From assembly GCA_964030785.1 (NCBI GenBank), contig OZ034970.1, positions 1,871,411 through 1,935,410 on the forward strand: a DNA stretch of 64,000 bases, written 5' to 3'. Within the stretch, counting starts at the first letter, position 1. Every line of letters begins with the position of its first letter. This document shows positions 27,201 to 34,350 of the stretch, piece after piece. This DNA is from Siderastrea siderea (taxonomy: Eukaryota; Cnidaria; Anthozoa; Scleractinia; Rhizangiidae). The notes beneath the pieces are model-generated. The model made no database searches. It had not been told where the DNA came from and worked only from the letters and a program-made list of their open reading frames with translations. Both the position numbers and the translations under genes were made by a program.

Positions 27201-30200
27201 TTAAGCGCATGGTTTTTAAATCCAGTAAGTATGCTTAAATTTTTTGTCGCGTATTTTTTTCTGTTTCTTTTGGCGAGGTGACTAGGGGTTTTATTCGAAA
27301 AGTGCGAGGAATCGATATCGCAACCTTAGCTACTTCGCCCGTTATTGAAGGGCACTCTAAAGTGTTTGTAACAGATTTTTTTTGTTTGCCTGTTCGAATC
27401 TAAACGGCATCCTGAGCTGATATGCACATCAAAAATTGTTCTTCGATTTCGATTTTCTTTCCCCACGCTTTTGCCGTTTAAAAACGTAAAATTCTACTCC
27501 CGGTTGTGTCAAAAATCGCTCAAAGGGAGACCTGGGATAGTCAGGTTATGACGTCATTCCAGGATTGAAGGATGCCAAAACGATTCGCTCAGGCAGATAA
27601 AAAAAATTGTCATATACACTTAAAAGTATAGAACGTAATCTGATCTGTTTCCAATATTCCTATTTGTGCGTTTTACTCGTTTTACACCGTGCTAGCTTAC
27701 CCTGTGATGCACCCCGTCATCCATGACTTCAAACAAGAACAGAGATTGATCACAGTTCAAAAAAGCCAGGCGCGACAAAATTATCGATCCAGGCTCCGCC
27801 CACTTCTCGGCCGCGTTCACGTCATCAACTGCTGACCCTGATAGATCAAAGTGCTTGCTCTCTGCAGTTCCGACATGCGTGACTTGCATTTTGCCAACCG
27901 ACAAAGCGATCTTGACTCCCAGGAGAACTCCTACATCTGTCATGTAGTTGTCGCATTCTTCTTGAATGGCGATGCTACAAATGATGGCTTTGTTGATCAG
28001 AAGAGTCATGTCTATTTCACCATCGTCAGACTTCCATAATGCAAGGAGGGCGTCGCCTTTAATAATAATAATAATAAATAATAATAATAATTAATCTTTA
28101 AAGAGGATACTCCCATCACGTTGAGTGGTTTTCAGGGAGGTCCTCTATAACAAAAGAATAAAATAAAACTAAACATTATAATAGATACAAGCTAAAACTA
28201 AAAATATAAAAAGTACAATATGGTAAAAATAGATCAAAGGTCCTTAAAATATATATACATATTTTGCTAAAACTATTTAATCATATAATTTGATTTGATA
28301 AAAAGATGTTCAAGAGCCTTTTAAATGTATTGCATGGCATGGGCCTCCTCAAGTCCATGGGAAGAGCCATCCAGTCGTTAAAGGCTTGGAATGAGGTGAC
28401 GCGTCTACCCCAATCAGACTTAACTTTAGGTAATCTGGGCAGATAGCCATTCCTGGTATTATAGCCGTGAGAAGAGTTGAGTGGCGATTGAAAGTTGTCA
28501 AAATGTTCAGGGATATTTCCCTTAATAGCATTTTGAACTAATTCACAACGATGCCCACGTCGACGACATTCCAGTGGCAACCACTTTAGAGTTTTTATAG
28601 CTTCTTTGGAAGAAACTTTCTTCCTTAAAACCTTTTTGGCAAACTTATTTTGAAAGCCCTGTAATTGGTCCATCTCAGATTTCAACCCAGGCTGGTCCCC
28701 CCAGACTATATCTGCGTAGTCTAAATATGGCAGGACCAAACCATTGTAATATGCCAGGCGAGACTTTTGATCGAGCATATGTAAGATACGATTAAAAACA
28801 CTAATTCGATGTCCCAATTTCTTAACTAAGTTCCTTATATGGGGTTTCCAGCTCCATTTTTCATCGGTTGTCACTCCCAGATATTTAAAAGATTTCACGC
28901 GATCAATAACCACACTGTCAGATATAAATTCAAAATTCTCAAAAGACAACGAAAAATAAGCCCTGGTAAGATGAACGAATGAGATCATTTTCCGTGCAAA
29001 CCTGCAGTCTCGCAAGCCACTTAATAGATACTATACTTTATTATATAGACAAGGGTGTTTTAGTGGAAAATAGACCACTCGTAAAGTTCATACGAAACTA
29101 CATCCGGGACTCGAGTGGCGTATTTTCCATATCCTCCTAGTGAGGATATCGATGATGTCATTTCCCACTCTTACACCGTTGTTTGTGCAAAAATACTCTT
29201 GTATATATAATAAAAAGAAAATTACACGGTGGCTTGAACATATGAATTTATTTTCTCTTGGTAAGAAACAATGTTTTACTCACTCGCTTCAATCCTTCGT
29301 GAAAATTTGTTTTTACCACTCGAAAATAAAATGCATATCTTCGCGCCGCCGCGTAATGTCCTCTATGTATAAATTTTGGTTCTCAGTCCTCTTGAGAATA
29401 ACTGAACGTTATTAAGCGTGTCATGACCATTATTAACATTAAAATGTCCACCAGAAACGTTAAGGTATCAATTAAAAGGTCATCATACCGGCAAATTTCA
29501 AAACATCTCCTCCATGCTTCAAGATATCTGAAAAGAAACGTGCTGTTAAAAGGCTTGTAAAGTTACATGAAGTTTCCATCGTCTCTATGGGTCACCACAC
29601 ATGAGAATCCTCCGAGAGAGACTAAGGGCCTAGCTGGAGACTAGACAAGTCACTAATAAGCATTCTGTAACTTTTACCGCTCAATCCATGTCAATTCAGC
29701 TACAGTTCAAATCCTCCGAGAGAGACGGAGGGCCTAGCTGGAGTCTACACAAGTCAGTAATAGGTATTCTGTAACTTTTACCGCTCAAATCATGCCAATT
29801 CAGCTAAAGTTCATGCCGGGTTTTTGAAGAACACCTATTTCTTTAATAGCTCTTTCTTTAGTCCATTTAAGGACGTTTGCGCTAATTGTTTATGCACATC
29901 CTTACCGTGTGTGCAATTTACGAGGCAACGTCACGCTGTGAAGAAATGTTTAGCAAAACCGTGCTTTGTTCTGTTATAAAGCACGCAAGGAAATGACGAG
30001 AGTACGGAAGAAGTATAGGTTGAGCAAGAGCCGCCGCCGGAGTGCTACTCCCAACTTCTTGACTGCTATTGGCACTTCCTTGAGTACTTTATAACACAAA
30101 ATAGCACGGTTTAGGCTTTTTAGTTTGTTTTATAATATAGTTTTACCTACATTTACGTAGAAATTGGCTTCAATTTGCAAGAAAGCAAGTTTTATTCATA

Positions 30201-32580
30201 ACTTGCAAGCGCGCGCAAGAAAAGTTTTATTCAGCTTGCAAGCGCGCGCAGTCGTGCCTGCGTAAACACAGTGTTTTGGTTTGAATGTTGTTTCTAAAAA
30301 GTGCCTGAATTCCTTCAATGAAAAGATACACCACTTGAAGTCTTCTCTTTAATTTCTGGTAAAGCTGTAATTTTGAATCCAGAAATTTTTCTTTTGGTTT
30401 GCGATCTGTCGCGATCTAAAAACTGCACGCGCACAAAAAATAGCGTCAATTCGCGTGCATTATACTCTCATTTTCAATCAAAACATACATCAGCTATTTT
30501 ACAATTAACAAACACAGGAGGGCTGGGTATTGTAAGATCTATGTACGGATTTAACTCTTTATTACACGGTGACCCTGGTTTTCTCTCGATAGTTTACTCC
30601 TTTACTGATTATCTCATTTTTATCAAAAACGAAAACAATCTGAACGTGAGAAGTTTTAGTTATTTCGCTTTTTCGATCACATGCAATCGAATTTTTCTAT
30701 AAATGCGGGCCTGCATGCTCTACAAGTATCTTTCTGTGAGGCTAATTCCACGTAAAGGAATGAGATCAGCTGCAAACATTTACGCAGTAGGCCTATTTGC
30801 TTTGAAATCAACGCATTGACGTTATCTATACGGTTAAATTACTTACCTTCCACAATTTTTCCCAGGTAAGTGTTTAGTGTGGTTGTGAGTTTATCCGTGC
30901 CACATGATTCCTCTGATGCTTTTAATGCATACGTCTCACAGAGAGAGGTAAATCCTGCAAACAGTTAACACATCTTTCGCTATCCAGTTGTATTACTGGT
31001 GATAGAATTGCATAAAACAAAGATGTGTGTTTGTTGGAATATAACCGGTTATCCGATCCTTTCTTACTTCGCGGCTTATGAGAGGGTTCCATTAGTGTCT
31101 CAAGTCCTCTTGTAATCTCACCGGCTCAAGGTGTTTTTTCGCCCGTTTGCCGCCTTCTAGACGTTTTTCGCTTTGTAGCATTATTGCGCGCATCATGTTT
31201 CACTGTATTGAATCGCTCCACTCACCTGAAATGTCAGCAAACATGCACACACCTACCACGCGGTTGACACGTGGCATTGACTTCTTATGGTCACAGTTAA
31301 TCACTATATCCGGGACATGCGTCAGCAGTTGACGTAATGCACTGTAGTCTTCAGGCTCCTGGTTACCGAACTGAGCTGAATTACTGCTCGGCTGTTCGCT
31401 CAGCTCATCTAAGAGATTATTCATTTATGTTACAAGAAGCAAGAAGCTTTGCTATCTCGAATCTCAGCTCCCTCAAAAAAAAAACAACTTTCTTTGGGTT
31501 TAATTTGCGTACAACAGGAACTCGCCAACGTTACGTTCCTGCACATGACATAATGGTACGCATGATACATTTTCTTCAGCTACAAAGTGACGTTTCAAAT
31601 GCCTAAAACAATTGGTAAGAAAGGTGGTAAAGTCGCACACGAGCCAAGGAGGCCCACACGGCAGGAGCTTATCCCGGTTTCTGCAGCGTGAAGCAACTGA
31701 GAGTATTGCTACCCCCCCCCCCCCCGGATGACAGGATGTTAGTCCATTGCAGGTTTACCCCCAGCAGTATGTCGTCGGTACCCATTTTATACACCTGGGT
31801 GGAGAGAGACAATGTGGGGTAAAGTTTCTTGTCTAAGGAAACAACACAATGGCAGGGACTGGGCATCGAACCACCGACCTTCAGATCTGAAGTCCAATGC
31901 GCTAACCACCACACCACCGCGCCTCCAGTTTCAGACGTTTTTTGGTTCGTTTCGAACAATTTTTCTGACAAATGAAACTACCTGAACTGGATTTTGGATT
32001 TTTGAAAATAATGCATTTTCCCCATAAGGTGTACGTACCGTTAATGTGTTTCGTCAACTGAAAGGAAAACCACATCGATGCGCTTGCCTTTGCAGACTTT
32101 AAACAACGATAGGAGCTTCTTAGTTTAAAAACCGTTTATCATGATCCCCTGTTTCTTATTTTTAGCCGATAAAATAGTAGTTTCCATTAATCATTTTTCA
32201 GCAGAAACAAAGTGACAGCGCTTTTCACAAATAAGCTACGGCTGCGCATGTTTAATTCCGTCGGTTACTTGTCGTTTGACCGAAGGTTGTGAACGAATCT
32301 ATAATTTTCCTCGATCAGTCAGCTAGTAGCTTGACCAAATCGTTTATTTCGATGCCAAGAAACTATCGAACTTGCTGCTATTAATAAGCGCAAATCTAAA
32401 CTTGCGATTTAAAAATTAAAACAGGGTTTATGAGTTATCCGTTACCAGCAGTTTTTAAAAGCCTTGCTCAAAACACGAAAACAAGTTCTAAAAGATTTAA
32501 AAGCTTCCTAACCAGTAACATGTTAAGACGGTCTCACCTGAACTCCTTTCTGGAAGATCTTCTTCGACGTTGCTGCTCAT
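244..32580 (-). CDS. ADCY10: Soluble adenylyl cyclase (sAC, adenylate cyclase type 10), 3' end cut by window edge
   Basis: Converts ATP to cAMP in cytosol and organelles; in the family it is stimulated by bicarbonate and calcium. Exons in order: 32538-32580, 31226-31408, 30847-30954, 29489-29527, 27701-28056, (doubtful exon ending 26416), 25964-26049, 25451-25604, 25309-25340, 24915-25033, 22414-22490, 21389-21578, 15984-16084, 15143-15311, 13681-13873, 12888-12974, 12113-12314, 10013-11284, 5577-5947, 4379-4599, 3641-3788, 2636-2727, 1521-1639, 1318-1414, 244-359. Phases match at every junction except the unresolved region between 26049 and 27701. About 1,525 codons are placed; human sAC is 1,610 residues, so one or more C-terminal exons lie left of the window. 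ATG at 32578-32580 opens a short acidic first exon (MSSNVEEDLPERSS), joined to the next exon by phase; an upstream 5' UTR was not located. Identification rests on residue-level similarity to human ADCY10 throughout. Confidence 0.93.
666..946. repeat. 281-bp inverted-repeat element (MITE-like)
   Basis: About 85 bp at 667-751 recur in reverse complement at 860-945 with few differences; both ends carry TTTTAAAGGAGAAGGTCACT or its complement. The 108-bp centre is unique. It sits in an sAC intron. The open frames here (680-862, 881-1120) are products of the repeat, not genes. Confidence 0.75.
1672..2001. repeat. Degenerate TIR element rich in TTGCGATTTTTGTCGC motifs
   Basis: Left end AAAGCCAGTTTGCAAATGCG and right end CGCATGTGTAAACGAGCCTT are roughly inverted. 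The interior repeats GCAATTT, GCGATTT and TCGCA on both strands. This looks like an old non-autonomous element in the sAC intron between exons 22 and 23. It creates spurious frames at 1465-1857 and 1668-2005, although 1521-1639 is a real sAC exon. Confidence 0.45.
3811..4092. repeat. (CAAT)n tetranucleotide microsatellite, about 280 bp
   Basis: Near-continuous CAAT units with CATT, CAGT and CGAT variants. It fills most of the sAC intron 3789-4378 and begins only about 20 bp upstream (minus sense) of the exon at 3641-3788, so it sits close to the acceptor region. Confidence 0.95.
4860..5100. repeat. Dispersed repeat with ACAGTCCTTCT...AGGA motif, copy 1
   Basis: The stretch CACAAACAGTCCTTCTTAGG and the following ...CCCGGGCAACCATAATTTACC recur at 50,190-50,250 and, more diverged, at 22,030-22,095. 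All three copies are preceded by GTCA-rich sequence. It is probably the 3' end of a retroelement; I cannot name the family. The rest of the 4600-5576 intron shows nothing else. Confidence 0.45.
6038..6264. mobile_element. Foldback MITE, GTAGCCTGAG family
   Basis: Bases about 6038-6100 are repeated in reverse complement at 6205-6264 with over 90 percent identity, and the internal halves also pair, so the unit is a near-perfect hairpin. A one-armed relative occurs at 63,652-63,820, showing a dispersed family. It is located in the long sAC intron between exons 18 and 19 (5948-10012). Confidence 0.85.
6396..6773. mobile_element. Non-autonomous element with TTAAGGACGGTGCC termini
   Basis: The ends are TTAAGGACGGTGCCTCCT and its reverse complement, an 18-bp terminal inverted repeat that includes the tetranucleotide TTAA. 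A second, internal inverted repeat (ACGCATTTTTCAGAGA / TCTCTGAAAAATGCGT) makes a nested hairpin. TTAA ends suggest piggyBac-type targeting, but that is inference. Confidence 0.75.
7030..7074 (-). ncRNA. Hammerhead ribozyme-like motif (Penelope type), left copy
   Basis: Read on the minus strand: stem I strand ATCGC, core CTGATGA, stem II GACT...AGTC with an inner GTA/TGC helix, core GAAA, then ACGTC and the stem I partner GCGAT. ACGT between GAAA and the cleavage C is self-complementary, as in dimer-type hammerheads with very short stem III. One extra A lies between CTGATGA and stem II, which departs from the consensus. Activity is not shown. Confidence 0.5.
7083..7378 (+). pseudogene. Penelope-like retroelement ORF, C-terminal remnant
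   Basis: The translation contains WYTRRVEEAIHIRLHPNKIN, then RDSGIEIPEAW and PTIRKHN. This is the end of the GIY-YIG endonuclease part found after the reverse transcriptase in Penelope-like elements, as I recall them. The reverse transcriptase and the GIY-YIG core itself are missing. The frame then runs into the inserted MITE. Confidence 0.6.
7378..8204. mobile_element. TIR element, TTTACACTCAAACG family, copy 1
   Basis: The terminal inverted repeats are about 55 bp (TTACACTCAAACGAAGAAAA at the left, its complement at the right), followed by an internal inverted section around CCTTGTAACCGCAGAAAACG. A shorter relative is in a fumarase intron at 40,659-41,270. No coding capacity is seen. It is inserted within the Penelope fragment, so it is younger than that element. 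Confidence 0.8.
8216..8260 (+). ncRNA. Hammerhead ribozyme-like motif (Penelope type), right copy
   Basis: Same architecture as the left copy on the opposite strand: ATCGC (8216-8220), CTGATGA (8221-8227), stem II GACT/AGTC with inner GCA/TGC helix (8229-8247), GAAA (8248-8251), CGTC (8252-8255), GCGAT (8256-8260). The inner stem II pair C-G here is U-G in the left copy, so pairing is retained despite a change. Confidence 0.5.
8326..8362. repeat. (GTTT)n microsatellite
   Basis: Nine GTTT units followed by GTTC variants. The bases from here to 10,012 are sAC intron with only microsatellites; I see no gene in it. Confidence 0.9.
9198..9278. repeat. (CAT)n/(CAC)n microsatellite
   Basis: About 22 ATC/CAT units ending in CAC repeats. 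They generate spurious poly-His and poly-Ile frames on the plus strand. A G-run follows at about 9643-9655. Confidence 0.95.
10013..11284 (-). CDS. ADCY10: sAC exon 18: NTPase end, phospho-site linker, His-rich insert, helical domain start
   Basis: A single 1,272-nt exon of 424 codons. The start (SHGIASWCEQLIKDML) matches human GIPFYCEELLKNL. It is followed by a linker absent from human sAC with RRKSF, RRRST and RRSSL, three matches to the PKA consensus R-R-x-S/T; a fourth, RRKS, lies just upstream. After conserved PESVKDMVLARVDRM and KCASILGTEF comes an insert with a run of 8 His and a CGCH motif. The exon ends with LWLEDQRKELHEKAAMFLES and HKCKSC, matching human LWLKDQRKAMHLKCARFLEE and HRCDHC. 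The donor is CAAGCG|GTAGGT, leaving one nucleotide. Confidence 0.95.
11395..11735 (+). mobile_element. tRNA-derived SINE, copy 1 (5' partly lost)
   Basis: Contains CATTGGACTTCAGATCTG, a B-box-like GGTGGCTCGACGCCC, a body with AGACAAGAAACCTTACCCTA and TGGGTACCGGCGACATACTG, a long G-run, and the 3' end GCCTCCTTGGCTCGTGTGCA. The same body is found at 31,624 (minus), 37,312, 41,614 (minus), and as tails at 49,012 and 59,775. It sits in the sAC intron 11285-12112. Confidence 0.75.
12113..15311 (-). CDS. ADCY10: sAC exons 14-17: P-loop NTPase domain
   Basis: Exons 15143-15311, 13681-13873, 12888-12974 and 12113-12314. The first holds GRKKEIDEM and the Walker A motif GEGGIGKT, which is more canonical than human GLPGYGKS. 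The second contains LLELDTCR and LNDLLG, matching human VLGLDTCK and LNDIFH. The fourth holds the Walker B-like stretch CLFTVDNAQFID (human IIFIIDEAQFVD). This AAA/STAND-like domain follows the tandem cyclase domains in animal sAC and may regulate them. All splice sites are GT-AG and phases agree. Confidence 0.92.
14582..14728. mobile_element. Foldback MITE
   Basis: The left arm AATTGGTTCATACGTCAGC plus GTGCTTCATCGAGATATGAAG is matched by its reverse complement at 14,688-14,728. The central 60 bp is unpaired. It is in the sAC intron 13874-15142, and otherwise that intron holds nothing I recognise. Confidence 0.85.
15984..16084 (-). CDS. ADCY10: Probable sAC exon 13 with GC donor
   Basis: A basic stretch ending in ...EQASTGQSLQ that joins GRKKEI of the next exon, as human ...EDYPLL joins GRNKEI. 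The donor is CTACAAG|GCAAGT, a good GC-type site, and the exon phase (1 nt in, 1 nt out) fits both neighbours exactly. The acceptor (AACAAG|TAAAAAC) has a poor pyrimidine tract, so the left boundary is less certain. The encoded sequence is lysine-rich and not itself conserved. Confidence 0.55.
18590..18760. repeat. Fragment of poly-C/GGTCCGT element with AATTTTTTTT repeats
   Basis: Three spaced copies of GAATTTTTTTT lie at about 18,630, 18,660 and 18,692, followed by a C-rich stretch and TTTCTAATGGTCCGTCCCTT. The end segment matches the right end of the element at 33,645-33,858, so this is probably a truncated relative. The adjoining 18,760-19,050 is rich in ACGACTGTCGTA-type motifs, a further uncharacterised repeat. 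Confidence 0.5.
20287..20627. mobile_element. TIR element CCAGTCGTCTTCATGA with inner hairpin
   Basis: Exact 16-bp terminal inverted repeats (20,287-20,302 and 20,612-20,627). Inside are a strong hairpin GTGCGAGGTGTGAT / ATCACACCTCGCAC (about 20,307-20,363) and a (CAA)n run at about 20,385-20,410. No coding sequence. Confidence 0.75.
20949..21233 (-). other. Unexplained 94-codon open frame
   Basis: An open frame with an alternative (TTG) start, reading SSSEYIAVGVIHVSRVEA and later GLVETADTVNLSQNIFN. It lies just downstream of sAC exon 12, in the same orientation, but in a different phase and with no match to sAC. I do not recognise it. Chance or a decayed mobile-element ORF are both possible. 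Confidence 0.25.
21389..26049 (-). CDS. ADCY10: sAC exons 7-12: linker and catalytic domain C2
   Basis: Exons 25964-26049, 25451-25604, 25309-25340, 24915-25033, 22414-22490 and 21389-21578. Recognisable blocks: MRQVSVLFINMV (human LRPVTIVFVNLM), NKVFSFDKGCTFIVIFG (human NKVFMFDKGCSFLCVFG), AFCGVVGHRDRHEYT (human VFCGIVGHTVRHEYT), and VIGRKVNMAARLM (human VIGQKVNLAARMM). All four junctions inside C2 fit in phase. The 2.4-kb intron 22491-24914 holds a 1.55-kb palindrome. Exon 12 ends at CACGA|GTGAGT, a strong donor, with an in-frame TGA immediately beyond. Confidence 0.92.
22000..22095. repeat. Dispersed repeat with ACAGTCCTAA...AGGACTACACTCA, copy 2
   Basis: CAACAGTCCTAAACTCAGGA and CTACACTCACTCGGATGATT match the 50,200 copy with a few changes. 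It is located between sAC exons 11 and 12. Confidence 0.5.
22970..24523. repeat. 1.55-kb imperfect palindrome
   Basis: Two arms of roughly 750 bp are inverted copies centred near 23,746, from AAGGTGTTTCGATAC at the left to its complement at the right end (ATCGAAACACCTT). Arm identity looks above 90 percent by eye. Each arm carries an equivalent frame (22,942-23,217 minus; 24,278-24,553 plus), which may be a relic of an element ORF but shows no known domain. It is wholly inside the sAC intron 22491-24914, so the pre-mRNA could fold into a very long hairpin. Confidence 0.9.
24552..24675. mobile_element. Half of the ATATTTGAACTGCGGAATG foldback element
   Basis: About 115 bp, starting near TGAATATATGAAATTCATAT and ending at AAAGCCTGAAAAAATCAG, match the left arm of the element at 44,309-44,506. 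The inverted arm is missing here. It directly abuts the large palindrome. Confidence 0.75.
26416..26487 (-). CDS. ADCY10: Possible sAC exon 6 (C1-C2 linker), start undefined
   Basis: The exon after C1 ends in phase 0 (27701), while the next recognisable exon starts with 2 nt of a split codon (26049), so at least one exon is missing between them. An open frame on the minus strand ends at a good donor, CCGG|GTACGT at 26416, and leaves exactly the single nucleotide needed. Its acceptor is unclear, the start given is arbitrary, and the translation shows no convincing similarity to human sAC. The human protein has about 35 residues here. Confidence 0.3.
27030..27068 (+). mobile_element. tRNA-like SINE head (A-box region), truncated
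   Basis: GGGGATGGCGCAGTGGTTAG followed by AGCGCTTGCCTCCCACC resembles the 5' part of tRNA-derived SINEs with an A box (TGGCGCAGTGG). The B box is absent because a microsatellite follows directly. It is not a functional tRNA. Confidence 0.55.
27075..27240. repeat. (ACCATT)n minisatellite with duplicated 40-bp spacer
   Basis: Two blocks of ACCATT units are each followed by GCATGGTTTTTAAATCCAGT and AAGTATGCTTAAA, so the whole unit of about 87 bp is present twice. The spurious frame at 26,982-27,281 comes from this. Confidence 0.85.
27701..31408 (-). CDS. ADCY10: sAC exons 2-5: catalytic domain C1
   Basis: Exons 31226-31408, 30847-30954, 29489-29527 and 27701-28056 encode C1. FADISGFT carries the first metal-binding Asp (human D47). 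DVLKFAGDALLALW carries Lys (human K95) and the second metal Asp (D99). VKIALSVGK matches human VKIGLAAGH (K144). In the last exon AVDDVN replaces human AVDDVR, so the residue at human R176, which contacts bicarbonate, is Asn; the nearby V167 position is Leu. Exon 5 starts at 28056, only 3 nt from an ATT-repeat tail of a LINE fragment that fills most of the preceding intron (28057-29488). Confidence 0.92.
28058..29035 (-). mobile_element. 5'-truncated non-LTR retrotransposon (LINE) with ATT-repeat tail
   Basis: A 5'-truncated LINE inserted in the sAC intron between exons 4 and 5, same strand as the gene. The coding remnant is at 28,281-29,015, a roughly 190-bp 3' region follows, and the element ends in an (ATT)n tail at 28,061-28,091. 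The tail stops 3 nt before sAC exon 5. No clear target-site duplication could be seen by eye. Confidence 0.8.
28281..29015 (-). pseudogene. LINE reverse-transcriptase ORF, C-terminal part
   Basis: 244 codons open to the stop. SFKYLGVTTDEKWSWKPHI is the block after the reverse-transcriptase core in CR1/jockey-like LINEs. KSRLAYYNGLVLPYLDYADI and VWGDQPG follow, as is typical of their C-terminal thumb region. The catalytic YxDD part and endonuclease are missing, so the copy is inactive. The frame is intact, which suggests a fairly recent insertion. Confidence 0.85.
29606..29813. repeat. 104-bp unit present twice in tandem
   Basis: The unit beginning AATCCTCCGAGAGAGAC and containing GGGCCTAGCTGGAG and CTGTAACTTTTACCGCTCAA occurs at 29,606 and again at 29,710, with about 90 percent identity. 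It lies in the sAC intron 29528-30846. Confidence 0.85.
29957..30113. mobile_element. Foldback element AAAACCGTGCTTTG
   Basis: The ends AAAACCGTGCTTTGTTCTGT and its inverted counterpart at 30,085-30,113 pair over about 28 bp, including TTATAAAG/CTTTATAA. A further short tandem repeat (TTGCAAGCGCGCGCA) occurs at 30,205-30,250. Confidence 0.65.
31624..31926 (-). mobile_element. tRNA-derived SINE, copy 2 (most complete)
   Basis: On the minus strand this starts TGGAGGCGCGGTGGTGTGGT and GGTTAGCGCATTGG (A-box region), then has the B box GGTTCGATGCCC (31,861-31,872). It ends in the 3' sequence GGCTCGTGTGCGACTTTACC. A C-run (31,713-31,726 on the plus strand) is internal. It is in the sAC intron between exons 1 and 2. 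Confidence 0.85.
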
Positions 32581-33483
32581 ATTTAAGAATGTTTTAGGTG
32601 CCTTTTTAGCGCTTAGGGCTGAGCACCCGAAGCTCAAGTTTAGGCAGTTTTGTTTGTTTGACGCTTGATTAGGTCAAAAACCGTTACTGATGACGCGTAC
32701 GAAAGATTGTAGGCACACGCATAATATTAGCAATTGCGCGTGCAAATTCGTGCATCCTCTTCAGTTCTCTTCAACTTGAAATTTCCACAATTTTTGACCA
32801 TTTTAGTTCCGTTCATCATTCCATGTAAAATATTTCCCCCCTATGGCGGGACTGCTTAGTGGAATAAATAACCATGATACATTCAGGATACCGTGAGTAA
32901 AGTTCGTTTTATTTTTATTTATTTTTCAATTGAAATCAACATCTATACAGCAAACCCCTGATTTAGCAGTTCTGCTGAGCTGGTTGAAACAGAGGCCTAA
33001 CTAGGTTAACAGAAGATGGATGAATAAAGAAAAATAGATAAAATAGAATATATAATAAGCACTACATGGAAAAGACAGTCACACTAAGAACAAATTAATT
33101 AAAGAGACACGAAAACGGTACACAAATCGCGAGAAAATTAAAACTGTACACATATCGCCTCCCATATTGCATAGGAGGCACTCCCTGCCCTTAACTATGA
33201 AACAATCTATGGAACAAACGCTTGTTAAACTAAAGTCACCCGCTGACCTGCTACACCGCGAACACTGGTGAACTTAATTTGAAAGAATCGAGTTCTCAAT
33301 TAGGTTCAACTTGCACCAATTGCAACAAAAAAATTTTTTTTGTCTCTGATGTTGCCATTACCAGACCTTTTTGTCTTTTATAAAAGCCCATTTAGTCAAG
33401 TTAATACTTGTCACTTTTTTCCTCACCACTGCGCAATAAGCCGCCTCGTTTGAGTTCTCCTTAACACCGAAGGAACGTAAAAG

Positions 33484-33523
<40 letters not shown>
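33484..33523. repeat. (GAT)n microsatellite
   Basis: Thirteen GAT/ATG units, giving a poly-Ser frame on the minus strand (33,358-33,753) that is not a gene. Confidence 0.95.
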
Positions 33524-33524
<1 letters not shown>

Positions 33525-33644
33525 TAAGGTGCCACCAAAATAGGAGCTTTGCTCCAAGGGTTGAAATTAACAGATTCATCTTGCTACGTAACAACTGGAC
33601 TTGCCCCCTGTAGTCCAGTTCAATACCGTAAAATCCCGTTTGTA

Positions 33645-33858
33645 AGGGACGGGCCATTACAGAAGTTGTTGGGGGAGGGGGGGGGGGGTACAATTCATGC
33701 ACAGCGCGTAGCCCAGAGAAAAAGCTCTTGTATACGGAAATAAAAATATTCATGCAAGGAAAAAGTTAACGAGAAAAAAAAATTCGTGCTGCTCGAAAAT
33801 CCTCCCCCCCCCCGCCCCACCCCCCTCCAAATAACTTTTCTAATGGTCCGTTCCTAAA
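33645..33858. mobile_element. TIR element GGACGGGCCATTA with G/C-rich interior
   Basis: The left end GGACGGGCCATTACAGAAGT is inverted at the right as ACTTTTCTAATGGTCCGTTC, with G-run and C-run interiors that also pair. A truncated relative is at 18,590-18,760. Confidence 0.7.
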
Positions 33859-34242
33859 CCCACCCGGTCCCGATAGGTCCACCGGTTTGGTTATTACAAA
33901 TTATCGTTTGGATTTCTGAATCTGCCTAAGCAGTGCGTCGGGGATGGTGGTGGGGATGCATTGTTCTAAGGCTTTGTGTTGTCTTTTTATCTGCACATTT
34001 GACTACTATACATGTGCTTATTTTCCCGTAGTCTTCACCAACAATGACAACGAATTAGATCAATCGATGAGTTTTCGGAGTGTTTTTTCAATGAACGTGA
34101 AGCTTAGCACGTCGCCTCGCGACCCCTGACAAAAATAATCCAAAGTATATGCTCCCGCATCTCGTGCCGCTGGCCACCAGCAGCCATTTTGTATCTGTCC
34201 ATACAAAAGGCGCAGAGGAGCTCAATTTATTCTCTTTGGAGT

Positions 34243-34350
34243 ATGGCGTACAGGCTCGGTACGGTGTTACGAACATTCAGCAGAAATCCTCGGGTATTTC
34301 TTCATCGACAGAAACTTTATTGCAGCTCTGTGATATTGTCGCGAGCAATG
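34243..34350 (+). CDS. FH: FH exon 1: mitochondrial presequence
   Basis: 36 codons from ATG to GCAATG|GTATGT. Arg-rich, with Ser and hydrophobic residues and no acidic residue, as expected for a matrix-targeting peptide. Joins in phase 0 to exon 2 ([15 protein letters not shown]). Exon 1 is not itself conserved, so it rests on splice phase and composition. Confidence 0.8.

Larger units (their letters stand above)
32581..34242. other. Divergent sAC / FH intergenic region
   Basis: About 1.66 kb separates the sAC start codon (minus) from the FH start codon (plus). It contains a (GAT)n microsatellite (33,484-33,523) and a MITE (33,645-33,858). The 5' UTRs and core promoters of both genes should lie here, but I could not identify specific elements. 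Confidence 0.5.

Noticed and set aside
31669..31971. 100-codon minus-strand frame
   Set aside because: It is a translation of the SINE copy at 31,624-31,926.
33358..33753. 131-codon minus-strand frame with a poly-Ser run
   Set aside because: It spans a GAT microsatellite and a MITE arm; no domain.
34189..34242. Upstream extension of the FH start
   Set aside because: The upstream start is TTG; ATG at 34,243 gives a proper presequence, so the extension is probably 5' UTR.
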